Shown here one piece after another: positions 49,924 through 58,336 of a stretch of 60,152 nt of DNA. The stretch spans positions 1 to 60,152 of the forward strand of contig CALKUS010000302.1 of NCBI GenBank assembly GCA_937996755.1, written 5' to 3'. The position numbers were made by a program, and so were the translations under genes. The DNA comes from an uncultured Pseudomonadota bacterium (lineage in GTDB: Bacteria; Pseudomonadota; Gammaproteobacteria; Xanthomonadales; Ahniellaceae). The notes beneath the pieces are model-generated. The model was not told the DNA's origin, did no database searches, and worked only from the letters and a program-made list of their open reading frames with translations. Position 1 is the first letter of the stretch. Every line of letters begins with the position of its first letter.

Positions 49924-50769
49924 ATGCGTTCGCGATGCATCGCAGCGGCCCTGGCCGCCGCGCTCACCGCTGCCCTGCCGATTTCGGCCGTGGCGGCCAC
50001 CGTCGCCACCACGACCATCGTCCGGCCCGCTGACGGCTGCGGCTGGGCCGGCGGCACCTGGCACTTCGATGCCGTCACCGGCACCGCGTGGCACGGCGGC
50101 GGCTACGCGTGGTGCGTCTCGCCGGTCGTCGCGTACACGAGCGCATCGACCACGACGACGACCTCGGTCTACGTGGCGCGCCCGTACTACCCGTACGGCG
50201 CCGCGTACTACGCGTGGGCGACCTATCCCCGCTACGACTACGGCGGCGTCGCGACGACCGGTTCCGTCGCGTGGAGCTCGGGCTCGGTGTCGGGCGTGTC
50301 GCGCGCCAACGTCGCGTACGACCCGTGGACCGGAACCGGCGGCGCATCGCGCGGCACGGCGCGCTACGACTCGGCCACCGGCACTGACGCCGCGGGTCAG
50401 CAGCGCGCGGCCGCGAATCGCTACACGGGCGACCACGCCTACGGCGAACGCGGCGCGGCCTACAACGAACGCACCGGTGTTGCCGCCGCGGGCTCGCACG
50501 GCACGGTCGGCAACGCCTACACCGGCAACGAGGTCAGCGGCGGCCGCGGCGTGGTCTACGACCCGAACACGGGCCGGGCCACGCGTGCCGGCGGTGTGTA
50601 CGGCGAGAACGGCGGCGTCGGCCACGTCGGCAACGACTGGTACGTGGGCCGCGACGGCAACGTGACGCAGGTCGGCGGCGGTGCGAATCGCCGGCGCGCG
50701 ACGGGCAGCGCGAATCGCCAGCGCGCGACGTCCGGCGCGCGTCGACCACAGGGCCTGCGCAGGCACTGA
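49924..50769 (+). CDS. exported Tyr/Gly/Ala-rich protein
   Basis: The 281-residue product has a signal peptide (RCIAAALAAALTAALPISAVAA). The mature part is rich in Thr, Tyr and Gly and contains short repeats with the form G-x-x-Y/Y-D-x-x-T-G (GTARYDSATG, GAAYNERTG, GVVYDPNTG, GNAYTGNE, NRYTGDHAYG). This pattern resembles YxxxTG-type repeats of surface proteins. The last ~35 residues are very basic (RRRATGSANRQRATSGARRPQGLRRH). No named family is recognised. GAGGAGG precedes the ATG by about six bases. Confidence 0.75.
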   Translation: MRSRCIAAALAAALTAALPISAVAATVATTTIVRPADGCGWAGGTWHFDAVTGTAWHGGGYAWCVSPVVAYTSASTTTTTSVYVARPYYPYGAAYYAWATYPRYDYGGVATTGSVAWSSGSVSGVSRANVAYDPWTGTGGASRGTARYDSATGTDAAGQQRAAANRYTGDHAYGERGAAYNERTGVAAAGSHGTVGNAYTGNEVSGGRGVVYDPNTGRATRAGGVYGENGGVGHVGNDWYVGRDGNVTQVGGGANRRRATGSANRQRATSGARRPQGLRRH

Positions 50770-50885
50770 CCTTCGCGGGCGCAACGAGCGAAGACGAATT
50801 GCGACGAGCAATCGTCGCATACCCGGCTCGGATCACTGGTCCGCCACGAAGCGCGGCGCTCGCGCGTCGTGGCACGCCGGTGTCC

Positions 50886-51155
50886 TGGTGTGGTGTTCCG
50901 CAAGTACGCATGCCTCCTGAGGCATCAGGCCGCTTCGTGACAAGGCGACGCCGAGGAAGACGTACCGACTGTCCGTCGACGAGGCGCAACGCAGTCACGG
51001 AGCGGCCTGTTGCCTCCCGCAGGGCCGCTCTGTGCCGCCTCCGGTCCTTCGTTGCCGTCGCTTGACGTGTAGTCGACACGCCTGCGCGACGGACGCCTCG
51101 GCCGGCGGCGGCACAGAACGGCAGGAGGCACGTGTACTTGCGGAACACCACACCA
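50886..51155. mobile_element. non-coding element with 34-bp terminal inverted repeats (MITE-like)
   Basis: The arms 50886-50919 and 51122-51155 are reverse complements over 34 bases except for a short mismatched stretch in the middle. Inside lie further inverted repeats: GAGCGGCC/GGCCGCTC (about 50999-51029) and CTGTGCCGCC...GGCGGCACAG (51030-51116). No ORF of note is present. TCC flanks both ends, compatible with a 3-bp target duplication but possible by chance. The element occupies most of the only long intergenic region of the window. The left remainder (50770-50885) shows no recognisable signal. Confidence 0.55.
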
Positions 51156-51176
51156 TCCATTCACGGAGGAAGTTCG

Positions 51177-52586
51177 ATGCATCGTTCCCTGTTCCACGCC
51201 GCTGCGTTCACGGCGGCTGTTCTCTCGTTCAACGTCCACGCGCAGGACGGCACGCCCGACGCCAGCTTCGGCACGGGTGGCCGCACGTTCGTCGCCGTCA
51301 ACCCGATCGAAGGCGAGCACCTGCGACCGAGCGCGCTCGCGGTGCTGCCCGACGGCCGCCTGCTGTTCACGGGCACGCGCAACAAGATCGATCCGGCGCG
51401 ACCGTGGGAGCCGCACGAACGCGCGATCGTCGCGCGGCTTTCGTCGAACGGTATCCCCGACGCCGGCTTCGGCGACGACGCCGCCTATCCGGGCGTCGTC
51501 GTGCTGCCCGAGCTCGCCGCGCTGACGCGTACGTACCAGGGCGAGGCGATCGTGCCGCTCGCGGACGGCCGCCTGCTCGTCGCGGGATCGATCGACACGT
51601 TCACCGGATCGTACGGCTTCATCGTGCGCACGGACGCGCAGGGCAACGTCGACGGCACGTTCGGCGACCGCGGCAAGGTGCTGCTGCCGGCCGTCGCGCT
51701 GCACGCGCTCGCGCGCGATTCGCAGGGGCGCATCGTGGTCGCGGGCGACAAGGTGGGCGGCACGCCGCTCTATCGCGGCATCGTGCTGCGCTTCAGCGCC
51801 GACGGCGTTCCCGACGCGGGCTTCGGCAGCAACGGCGCCGTCGAGCTGCTGCAGCGCGAAGGTGGCGAGGTGCTCGACCGCAATACGAACGCGATGGCGC
51901 TCGCCGTCATGCCGGACGATCGCATCCTCGTCGGCGGACAGGCGCAGTACCCGGATCCCGCGCTCATCGACAACTACGACTTCTCGGTCGCGCGCCTCGA
52001 TGCGAACGGGCAGTTCGATGCCTCGTTCGCGGGCGACGGCTGGGCGGTCTTCCCGTCGCCGGGCGGCCCGAAGGACTGGGAAGGCGTGACGCGCTTCGTG
52101 TACGACGCCGCGAGCGGCAAGGTGATCGCCGTCGGCTTCCACAAGCCCGACGAGGACCACGTGTTCATCGCGCTCGCGCGGCTCGGCGACGACGGTGCGC
52201 TCGACACGACGTACGGGCCGGGGTCGACCGCCGGCTTCTCGCTGCTCGACCTCGGCGCCGGCGCGACGTACCAGTACGTCTACGGCGCGGCCGCGCAGGC
52301 GGACGGCAAGCTCGTGCTCGCCGTGCAGCAGGCGTCCGGCGGTGCCGGCGACTTCGTCGTCGCGCGCATCCAGGCGAACGGCAAGGCCGACCCGTCGTTC
52401 GGCAACGCCGGCGTCGTCGTGGTCGACGTCGCGCCGACCGGCGTGTACGACATGACGATCGGGCTCGCGCTGCAGTCGGAGTCGATCGTCGTGCTCGGGC
52501 AGAGCAAGCGCTCGCCGACGAATCCGCAGATCGAGGCGTCGCTCGTGCGATTGGGCGCGCCGCTGCTCGTCGACGGCTTCGAGTGA
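51177..52586 (+). CDS. secreted delta-60 repeat protein ending in DGFE
   Basis: The 469-residue protein has a signal peptide (AAAFTAAVLSFNVHA). Repeats of the delta-60 type follow: DASFGTGGR, DAGFGDDAAY, DGTFGDRGKV, DAGFGSNGAV, DASFAGDGWAV, DTTYGPGS, DPSFGNAGVV, each after a strand such as ALAVLPDGRLLFTG or DSQGRIVVAG. They probably build a beta-propeller. The C-terminus is APLLVDGFE. The right arm of the inverted-repeat element at 51122-51155 lies just upstream, and GGAGGA precedes the ATG. Function unknown. Confidence 0.85.
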   Translation: MHRSLFHAAAFTAAVLSFNVHAQDGTPDASFGTGGRTFVAVNPIEGEHLRPSALAVLPDGRLLFTGTRNKIDPARPWEPHERAIVARLSSNGIPDAGFGDDAAYPGVVVLPELAALTRTYQGEAIVPLADGRLLVAGSIDTFTGSYGFIVRTDAQGNVDGTFGDRGKVLLPAVALHALARDSQGRIVVAGDKVGGTPLYRGIVLRFSADGVPDAGFGSNGAVELLQREGGEVLDRNTNAMALAVMPDDRILVGGQAQYPDPALIDNYDFSVARLDANGQFDASFAGDGWAVFPSPGGPKDWEGVTRFVYDAASGKVIAVGFHKPDEDHVFIALARLGDDGALDTTYGPGSTAGFSLLDLGAGATYQYVYGAAAQADGKLVLAVQQASGGAGDFVVARIQANGKADPSFGNAGVVVVDVAPTGVYDMTIGLALQSESIVVLGQSKRSPTNPQIEASLVRLGAPLLVDGFE

Positions 52587-52623
52587 TGGAAGGTGCGCCG
52601 GCGGCGGCGTCGCCGGCGCATCG

Positions 52624-53391
52624 TCAACGCGAGACCGTGTTGCTCGCATCCGGCACGATCGCGTGCCATTCGAGGCCGGGCGGAACCGGCGTCGTCTCGT
52701 AGCGGAGGCTGATTCCGTCGTCGAGCTGCACGGACGACACGGCGTTCCAGCCCGGCGCGAGGTCCAGCTCCCAGGTATTGAACCGCGGCTCGCCGAACTC
52801 GACGGGCGCGTAGGCGGTTGCGCTGACGTGGCCAGCGCGGTCGGCCCACAGCCAGCAGAGGATGCGTTCGCCTTCCTGCGCGAGCCATGATGGATCGCTG
52901 TCGGTCGCAACGAGGTCGCCCCGCGTGTCCGGCCGCGCGAGCACGAGCCCGAAATGGCCGACGAGCATCCCGGGCGGGTCCACCTTCAACGTCGCGAAAT
53001 CGGCGCGCAGGCGGTGGCCGGCGTGCTCGGTCGCGCGCGCGATCATCGGCGCGGCGGTGGCGGCCGGTGTCGTGGATCGAGCGAACATCGCTTTCGTCGT
53101 CGCGACGCTGGCGGCCGCCGCCCGCGCAACCCCGGGATCGGCGGGCAGCGTCACGCGGAACGTACCGTCCGCCTCGACTCGACCCACCGTCGCGACGTCG
53201 CGCCCGCCGTTGTCGACGAGGACGACGGGCGTCGCTTCCGCGAGCCCGCTCCGCGCGCGCCCGGCCAGCACGGGCGCTTCGCCGAGCGCCGGCCCGGTGA
53301 GGGAAACGGCGTACGGCGACGGGCCGCTCGCGAACAAGAGCAGGCCGATCGCGGCGAGCACCACCACCAGGGCGACGACGAGGATGCGCAT
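52624..53391 (-). CDS. membrane-anchored or exported protein of unknown function
   Basis: The 255-residue product starts with a hydrophobic segment (MRILVVALVVVLAAIGLLLFASG) that is either an anchor or a signal peptide. The rest looks like two beta domains: PYAVSLTGPALGEAPVLAGRARSG and ~80 further residues, then GHFGLVLARPDTRGDLVATDSDPSWLAQEGERILCWLW. No family is recognised. The gene is alone on the minus strand between two plus-strand genes. Confidence 0.6.
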   Translation of the reverse strand: MRILVVALVVVLAAIGLLLFASGPSPYAVSLTGPALGEAPVLAGRARSGLAEATPVVLVDNGGRDVATVGRVEADGTFRVTLPADPGVARAAAASVATTKAMFARSTTPAATAAPMIARATEHAGHRLRADFATLKVDPPGMLVGHFGLVLARPDTRGDLVATDSDPSWLAQEGERILCWLWADRAGHVSATAYAPVEFGEPRFNTWELDLAPGWNAVSSVQLDDGISLRYETTPVPPGLEWHAIVPDASNTVSR

Positions 53392-53502
53392 GGCGACATC
53401 GTAGCGACGCGGCAACGACGGGTGTTGCGCGTGTTGACGCAAAGTCCGACCGCGCTGCTCGTGGCGTGTGGTACAGGTGGTGCGCAACCAGGGGGGAATC
53501 AC

Positions 53503-53913
53503 ATGAACCAGGGGAGCCAGCGCGGCGCGCTCGTGGCGATCGCATCCTTGTTGTTGGCTGCATGCGGAGGCGGCGAGGGCGGCGGCAGCGGCTGCCCGAG
53601 CGAAGACGAGATCCGCAAGTCGATCACGCACAATGTCGTCGACATCACGTGGGACGCCGGAGAACGCGACATCTGGAAGGTGGCCGACGTCTCCGGCTTC
53701 GAGTTCGGCCCGATGCAGGCCGGCCACGTGATCGACAAGCAGGTCGAATGGGGCAAGCCGGCGCAGCCCGTGTGCCCCGTGCGCTTCACCTACAAGTACA
53801 GGATCACCGGCATGGACGGCTCGGTGAAGCAACGCGAGGAAGGCGTCAACGCGACGCACCTCTTCTACAGGAACGCCTTCGACGAGTGGGTCTTCAAGGT
53901 CGAGTCGGGCTGA
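53503..53913 (+). CDS. small lipoprotein
   Basis: The 136-residue product has a lipobox (LLLAAC, lipidation at C21) after a short basic start (MNQGSQRGALVAIASLL). The mature part begins GGGEGGGSGCPSEDEIRKS. It contains two further cysteines and a hydrophobic/polar alternating C-terminal part (FTYKYRITGMDGSVKQREEG). No family is recognised. GGGGGG precedes the ATG. Its stop is seven bases before the stop of the convergent GST gene. Confidence 0.7.
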   Translation: MNQGSQRGALVAIASLLLAACGGGEGGGSGCPSEDEIRKSITHNVVDITWDAGERDIWKVADVSGFEFGPMQAGHVIDKQVEWGKPAQPVCPVRFTYKYRITGMDGSVKQREEGVNATHLFYRNAFDEWVFKVESG

Positions 53914-53920
53914 GCCCCGC

Positions 53921-54601
53921 TCAGCGGTAGAGCAGCTTGCGCGCGGCGTCGTCGAGATTCGACGGCGTGGCGTAGACGTCGACCACGCCCTCGTAGGTGC
54001 GTTGCGTCGCGGGCCGCGCCGCGACGCGCGCGAACCATTCGCGCAGCGACGGAAAGTCGTCGAGCGACTGGCCGTGCGGCGCGTGCGGCACGATCCACGG
54101 GTAACACGCGATGTCGGCGATCGAATATTCGTCGCCCGCGATCCATTCGCGGCCCGCGAGCCGGCGATCGAGGACGCCGTACAGGCGCGCGAGCTCCTTC
54201 GTGTAGCGCGCGATCGCCAGCGGCTGCGCTTCGTCGGCGTAGACGCGGAAATAGCCGGCCTGCCCCGCCATCGGGCCCAGGCCGCCGACCTGCCAGAACA
54301 GCCACTGCAGCGTTTCCGCGCGCACGCGGGGGTCGCGCGACAGCAGGCGACCGCACTTCCCGGCGAGATAGAGCATGATCGCGCCCGACTCGAACAGCGC
54401 GAGCGGCTCGCCGCCGCCGACCGGATCGTGGTCGACGATCGCCGGGATCTTGTTGTTCGGCGAGATCGCGAGGAACTCGGGCCGGAACTGCTCGCCCGCC
54501 GACAGCTTCACGCTGCGTATCGTGTAGTCGAGCCCCGCTTCCTCGAGGAACAGGCGGGCCTTGAGCCCGTTCGGCGTCGCGCTGAAGTACAGGTCGATCA
54601 T
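53921..54601 (-). CDS. glutathione S-transferase family protein (2), Ure2p/YfcG-like
   Basis: The 226-residue protein opens MIDLYFSATPNGLKARLFLEEAGLDYTIRSVKLS, with N11 in the position of the catalytic residue of nu-class GSTs. It continues FLAISPNNKIPAIVDHD (cis-proline region) and LFESGAIMLYLAGKCG (glutathione binding). The all-helical domain contains WIAGDEYSIADIACYPW. Such enzymes have disulfide-bond reductase and peroxidase activity in E. coli. The start at 54601 is set by homology. Confidence 0.9.
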   Translation of the reverse strand: MIDLYFSATPNGLKARLFLEEAGLDYTIRSVKLSAGEQFRPEFLAISPNNKIPAIVDHDPVGGGEPLALFESGAIMLYLAGKCGRLLSRDPRVRAETLQWLFWQVGGLGPMAGQAGYFRVYADEAQPLAIARYTKELARLYGVLDRRLAGREWIAGDEYSIADIACYPWIVPHAPHGQSLDDFPSLREWFARVAARPATQRTYEGVVDVYATPSNLDDAARKLLYR

Positions 54602-54748
54602 GGCGTGCTCCGAAGCATGGCGGCCAGCCTGCCACGCGCGCGCGTGGCGCGCCCGGTCCGTTCGTTCCCGTTGCACTGGTGCCACGCGGGATTCCCGCCG
54701 CGCGCCGGACAGGAGAAGATGCGCGGTGTCGACGACTGGAACCACGAC

Positions 54749-55624
54749 ATGCACTTCCGCAAGCTCGCTGCCGCGCTGCTGCTGTTCGCCGCCTGCATGA
54801 CGGCGCACGCCGTGGACGAGGAGATCGGCGCCAGATCGCGCGCGCTCGAGGCGGAGCTCGATGCGTACTTCGCGACGGCGCCCGAGACGGAAGTGACGGG
54901 AACCGTGCATCGGCTCGGCGCGATGGAGCTCGGCGCGGACGCGAAGGGACGCACGCTGCTGATGGTGCCGCTCGCGAGCTGGCGCGAAAGCAGCGGCGAA
55001 GTCGCCGGCGTCGACCTCAACGTGCGGCGGCGCGCACCCGGCGCCGAGAACGAGGCGCTGCTCGCGCGCCTGGCGCCAGGCGACACGTTCCGCGCGCGCG
55101 TGAAGCTGGGACCACCTGCTTCGCCACCACAGGCGCGCCAGGCGCTGCTGCTCGAGGTCGTCGAGCTCGATACGAAGACGCGAACGCCCGCGCCGCCCGC
55201 GTCGTTCGTCGACGCGGTGCTCGGCCAGCTCGCGCGCGACACGAAGCTCCGGCAGTACGCCGGCAAGGCGAGCTGGGCCGGGCGCGAGATCGAAGTCTTC
55301 ATCGAAGCGAAGGACGAGCAGGAGCTCGACGAGGCGCTCGCACACGCGCACGAGCTCTGGCGGGCGACGGCCGACTGGGACGCGCGCGCGCGCCGCGTTG
55401 CCGCGGACCAGCTGCTCGGCGAATACAACGACGATTGGCGCGGCGACGATCCCGAGATCGACGCCGACACGTTCGCCTCGCGCATCGCGGCCACGCTCGT
55501 CAGCGTGCGTGCCGACGGGTCGTTCGAATTCTGGTACGACGACGACAAGCTGTTCCTGCGCCACTCGATCCGCGTCGAGGGCTCGCTCGACGACGGGCCG
55601 CAGGGCGCGTACATCGACGGCTAG
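54749..55624 (+). CDS. exported DUF2262 domain protein
   Basis: The 291-residue product has a signal peptide (MHFRKLAAALLLFAACMTAHA). The C-terminal ~145 residues match the DUF2262 pattern: YAGKASWAGREIEVFIEAKDEQELDEALAHAHELWR, then QLLGEYNDDWRGDDPEIDADTFASRIAATLVSVRADGSFEFWYDDDKLFLRHSIRVEGSL. The N-terminal part is an unrelated beta-rich domain. An in-frame ATG at 54719 follows AGGAGA too closely (2-3 bases), so 54749 is preferred, although it has a weak ribosome-binding site. The function of DUF2262 is unknown. A perfect 18-base palindrome (54631-54648) lies upstream. Confidence 0.78.
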   Translation: MHFRKLAAALLLFAACMTAHAVDEEIGARSRALEAELDAYFATAPETEVTGTVHRLGAMELGADAKGRTLLMVPLASWRESSGEVAGVDLNVRRRAPGAENEALLARLAPGDTFRARVKLGPPASPPQARQALLLEVVELDTKTRTPAPPASFVDAVLGQLARDTKLRQYAGKASWAGREIEVFIEAKDEQELDEALAHAHELWRATADWDARARRVAADQLLGEYNDDWRGDDPEIDADTFASRIAATLVSVRADGSFEFWYDDDKLFLRHSIRVEGSLDDGPQGAYIDG

Positions 55625-55771
55625 GGCGGGCGGCGTCGCTTGTCGCCCCCCGCGCGGTCGCGGCTGCGCCGTCCCTGGCGCTGGTTCGCTTCGTTGGGCC
55701 GACCCATCGCACGTCCTGTGCTCAGCAGTTTCGCGCAGCAGTCGCCTGATGCGACTGCTCAGCGCGCGAAA

Positions 55772-56179
55772 CTACATCACCGTGGCGTTCTGCAGGTTGC
55801 GCTGGATGTCCTGTACCAGGTACTGGATCCAGCCGAGGTAGTTCTCGTGGATGTAGCGCTTTCCGCGCTTCTCCTTGAAGTCGAGGTTCTCGCTCGACAC
55901 GTACTTGATCGCGACGCTGCCGCCGACGGTCCAGTCGATCGCGATCGTCGCCGTGTGCTTGCGGATGTACAGCGTCGCGTCGATGTGGCCGGGCTTCACG
56001 GCCATCACCGTCCACGTGCGCGCGATCAGCGACGCCTTGATCGCCTGCGCGATCTTCGCGTCGTCCAGGGCGGCCGGCACGGCGATCGGCGCCGGGTCGA
56101 CGAGCAGCTCCTTCGCCACGACGGGAGCGGTGGCCAGCACGGCGAGCAGCAGGCCCGCCACGATGCGCATTGCTTTCAT
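55772..56179 (-). CDS. exported protein of unknown function
   Basis: The 135-residue product starts with a signal peptide (MRIVAGLLLAVLATAPVVA). The mature part contains IKASLIARTWTVMAVKPGHIDATLYIRKHTATIAIDW and IKYVSSENLDFKEKRGKRYIHENYLGWIQYLVQDI, a pattern I have seen in small proteobacterial lipoproteins and exported proteins without an assigned name. There is no lipobox. GGAGG lies upstream of the ATG. It follows the transferase gene at 56243 on the same strand after 63 bases. Confidence 0.68.
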   Translation of the reverse strand: MKAMRIVAGLLLAVLATAPVVAKELLVDPAPIAVPAALDDAKIAQAIKASLIARTWTVMAVKPGHIDATLYIRKHTATIAIDWTVGGSVAIKYVSSENLDFKEKRGKRYIHENYLGWIQYLVQDIQRNLQNATVM

Positions 56180-56242
56180 TCGAACCTCCGTTGATGGAAC
56201 CTCAGCCAGGCAGTACGCGCGAACCGCGCGCCGATTCGATCG

Positions 56243-57478
56243 TCAAGTCGCGGGTTCGCCTTCGGCTTTCTGCTTGAACGGCCGGCGCGTCGGGACCTCG
56301 TCGGGCTGGACGCGTGCGAACAACTCGCGCACGACGGCGTTCACCACGGGCAGCCGATGGCGGATCCAGACATGGCTCGCCTTCGGCGTCGCGCCGAGCG
56401 AGGCCTTCGGTTCCGCCGCCGTTCGGCCGAAGCTCACTTCGTCGCAACCCAGCTCGATCGCGTCCTCGACGAGCGAAGCGAGCAGGCGCAGGTAGAGCGG
56501 CACCTTCGCGTTGACGGCGTAGTCGAGGCCGACGTAGTAGCCGAGCGCGCGGTTGCCGTCCTTCACGGTGGTCATGAACCCGGCGACGTGATCGTCGTTG
56601 CGGATCAGCGTGCAGCGGAAGCGCTCGCGGCCGGCAACCGTCGCGAGCGCGCCGAAGTAGCCGCGCGGCAGCGCTGCGAGGCGCGTCGCTGCGCGACCTT
56701 CGACTTCGCAGTACAGCTCGTGCAGGCGCGCGTCGTGCGGCGCGGCATCGGCGTTGCGCTCGACGCGATAGCCGGCCTGCTCCACCTGCTTCGCCACCTT
56801 GCGCACCTTGCTGCGGTAGTCCGACGTGAGGTCGGCGAGGTAGTCGTCGAATTTCTTCCAGTGCGGGCGCACCGGCATCGCCATCTCGGGCTCCGTCTCC
56901 ATCGGCCGGTAGCTGAAGTCGCGCAGCGCCTGCGCGGCGGCGCCGCGCGTTTCGTCGAGGTCCTTCACCATCACGTAGTCGACCTGGCCCGACAGCCGGT
57001 CGGCGCGGCGGATGCGGTACAGCGCTTCCGCGACGGCGTGCCAGCAGAGCGCCTCGTCGACGCCCGGCGCGAACGCGAGCCCGTGGAAGCCGCTCGACAC
57101 GAGGCTGCCGCACACCAGCAGCCGGCTGCTCACCTGCGCGAGCGCGCGCTTGCGCATCTTCGACCCGTCGAGGTTCGCGACCTGGTCGCCGCGCACATCG
57201 AGAACCTGCGCCGCGACGGCGACGATCGGCTCGTCGCCGCGGTACGCGATCGCGTAACGCGCGCCCATGCCGTCGGGCGCATGCGACTCGAGCACGCGGC
57301 GATAGTCACGCGACGCGAAGAACGACGCGTTCGCCGCGAGCGCGTCCCAGTGCGCGGGATTCAACGCGTCGACGCGATCGGCGATCGCGAACGCAAGGCC
57401 ACTCGGTTTCGCGCGCCGCTCGTGGCGCGCCAGCGCCGCGCGCACGCCGGCGACGGCGTCGTTGATCGGATTCGGCAT
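56243..57478 (-). CDS. GNAT/FemAB-like acyltransferase (BioF2/acetyltransferase_6-like)
   Basis: The 411-residue protein has the layout of peptidoglycan-bridge-type/BioF2-like GNATs: HWDALAANASFFASRDYRRVLESH near the start, DLTSDYRSKVRKVAKQVEQAGYRVERN in the middle, and the acceptor half with YFGALATVAGRERFRCTLIRNDDHVAGFMTTVKDGNRALGYYVGLDYAVNAKVPLYLRLLASLVEDAIELGCDEVSFGRTAAEPKASLGA. The length fits a double-GNAT. The donor is likely an acyl- or aminoacyl-carrier; the acceptor is unknown. No signal peptide is seen. Confidence 0.75.
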   Translation of the reverse strand: MPNPINDAVAGVRAALARHERRAKPSGLAFAIADRVDALNPAHWDALAANASFFASRDYRRVLESHAPDGMGARYAIAYRGDEPIVAVAAQVLDVRGDQVANLDGSKMRKRALAQVSSRLLVCGSLVSSGFHGLAFAPGVDEALCWHAVAEALYRIRRADRLSGQVDYVMVKDLDETRGAAAQALRDFSYRPMETEPEMAMPVRPHWKKFDDYLADLTSDYRSKVRKVAKQVEQAGYRVERNADAAPHDARLHELYCEVEGRAATRLAALPRGYFGALATVAGRERFRCTLIRNDDHVAGFMTTVKDGNRALGYYVGLDYAVNAKVPLYLRLLASLVEDAIELGCDEVSFGRTAAEPKASLGATPKASHVWIRHRLPVVNAVVRELFARVQPDEVPTRRPFKQKAEGEPAT

Positions 57479-57510
57479 GGCAAGGTTCCGGCCCGGATAT
57501 GGCCAGCGTA

Positions 57511-58317
57511 TCAGGGCGTTGCGACGTGCGCGTCGGCCAGCACCTGCATCGTTCGCCGGAGCGTCGGCCCCTTGAAGTACGGGCAATCGTTGTGGCCGCA
57601 ATCGAGCACGACGATCGGCGCGTTACGGGCAGCAGCCGAGAGCGCCACGGCGTTGGCGAACGGGATGAGCGGGTCGCGCCGTCCGTGCATGATGAGCACC
57701 GGTCCGGCGAATTCCCGCAGCCGCGCCGCGTTGTCGTAACGATCGCGGATCAGCATCGCGGGCAGCAGTCGCGCGTGCGCGAACTGCTCGAGGTCGGCGA
57801 ACGTCGACAGCAGCACGAGTGCGCGCGCGGGGCGATCGACCGCGAGCAGCGCGGCGGGCCCGCCGCCGATCGAGCGTCCGATCACGGCGATCGCGTCGGC
57901 GCGCACGCGCGGCTGCTGCGCGAGCCAGTCGAACGCGAGCGTCGACGCTTCGCGCAGCGATTCCAGCGTCGGCGCGCCCGGCGCGCCCGCGTAGCCCGGG
58001 AACTCCACCGCGACGACGTTGAGGCCGAGCGCCTGCAGCGGCGCGAGGTCGCGCGCCGCGCCGCCGGCCGTCTCGTAGTTGCCGTGCAGGTACACGACCG
58101 CGCCGGCCGGCTGCGTCCCGGGCGCCGGCATCCAGACGAGGTCGACGCGCCCGAACGACGCGCGCAGCGCAACGCGTGCAGCACCGGCGGGCACCGCCTC
58201 GGCGCGCAGGGCCGTGCCCGGGAACAACTGCGCGCGCTGCACCCGCCAGACCTGCCACGCGTAGAACGCGTAGACCGCCACGAGGAACAGCAACAGCCGC
58301 AGCAATGCCCGTGTCAT
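57511..58317 (-). CDS. membrane-anchored alpha/beta-hydrolase
   Basis: The 268-residue protein has an N-terminal hydrophobic anchor (LLRLLLFLVAVYAFYAWQVW). The hydrolase fold shows the oxyanion VVYLHGNYETAGG, the nucleophile in IAVIGRSIGGGPAALL, the acid D in HGRRDPLIPFANA, and a histidine in LDCGHNDCPYF. It resembles the BEM46/YfhR group of alpha/beta-hydrolases. The ATG overlaps a possible ATG of the divergent kinase gene; the kinase gene likely starts at 58337, so only 19 bases separate the two genes. Confidence 0.85.
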   Translation of the reverse strand: MTRALLRLLLFLVAVYAFYAWQVWRVQRAQLFPGTALRAEAVPAGAARVALRASFGRVDLVWMPAPGTQPAGAVVYLHGNYETAGGAARDLAPLQALGLNVVAVEFPGYAGAPGAPTLESLREASTLAFDWLAQQPRVRADAIAVIGRSIGGGPAALLAVDRPARALVLLSTFADLEQFAHARLLPAMLIRDRYDNAARLREFAGPVLIMHGRRDPLIPFANAVALSAAARNAPIVVLDCGHNDCPYFKGPTLRRTMQVLADAHVATP

Positions 58318-58336
58318 GACGGCATACTCTCCCATC

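Noticed and set aside
50770..51176. Short open frames in the only long intergenic region
   Set aside because: They have no ribosome-binding site or family features and overlap the inverted-repeat element.
54631..54648. Perfect 18-base palindrome GCCACGCGCGCGCGTGGC
   Set aside because: It lies between divergent genes and may be an operator, but alternating CG runs produce such palindromes often in this GC-rich DNA and there is no second copy to support it.
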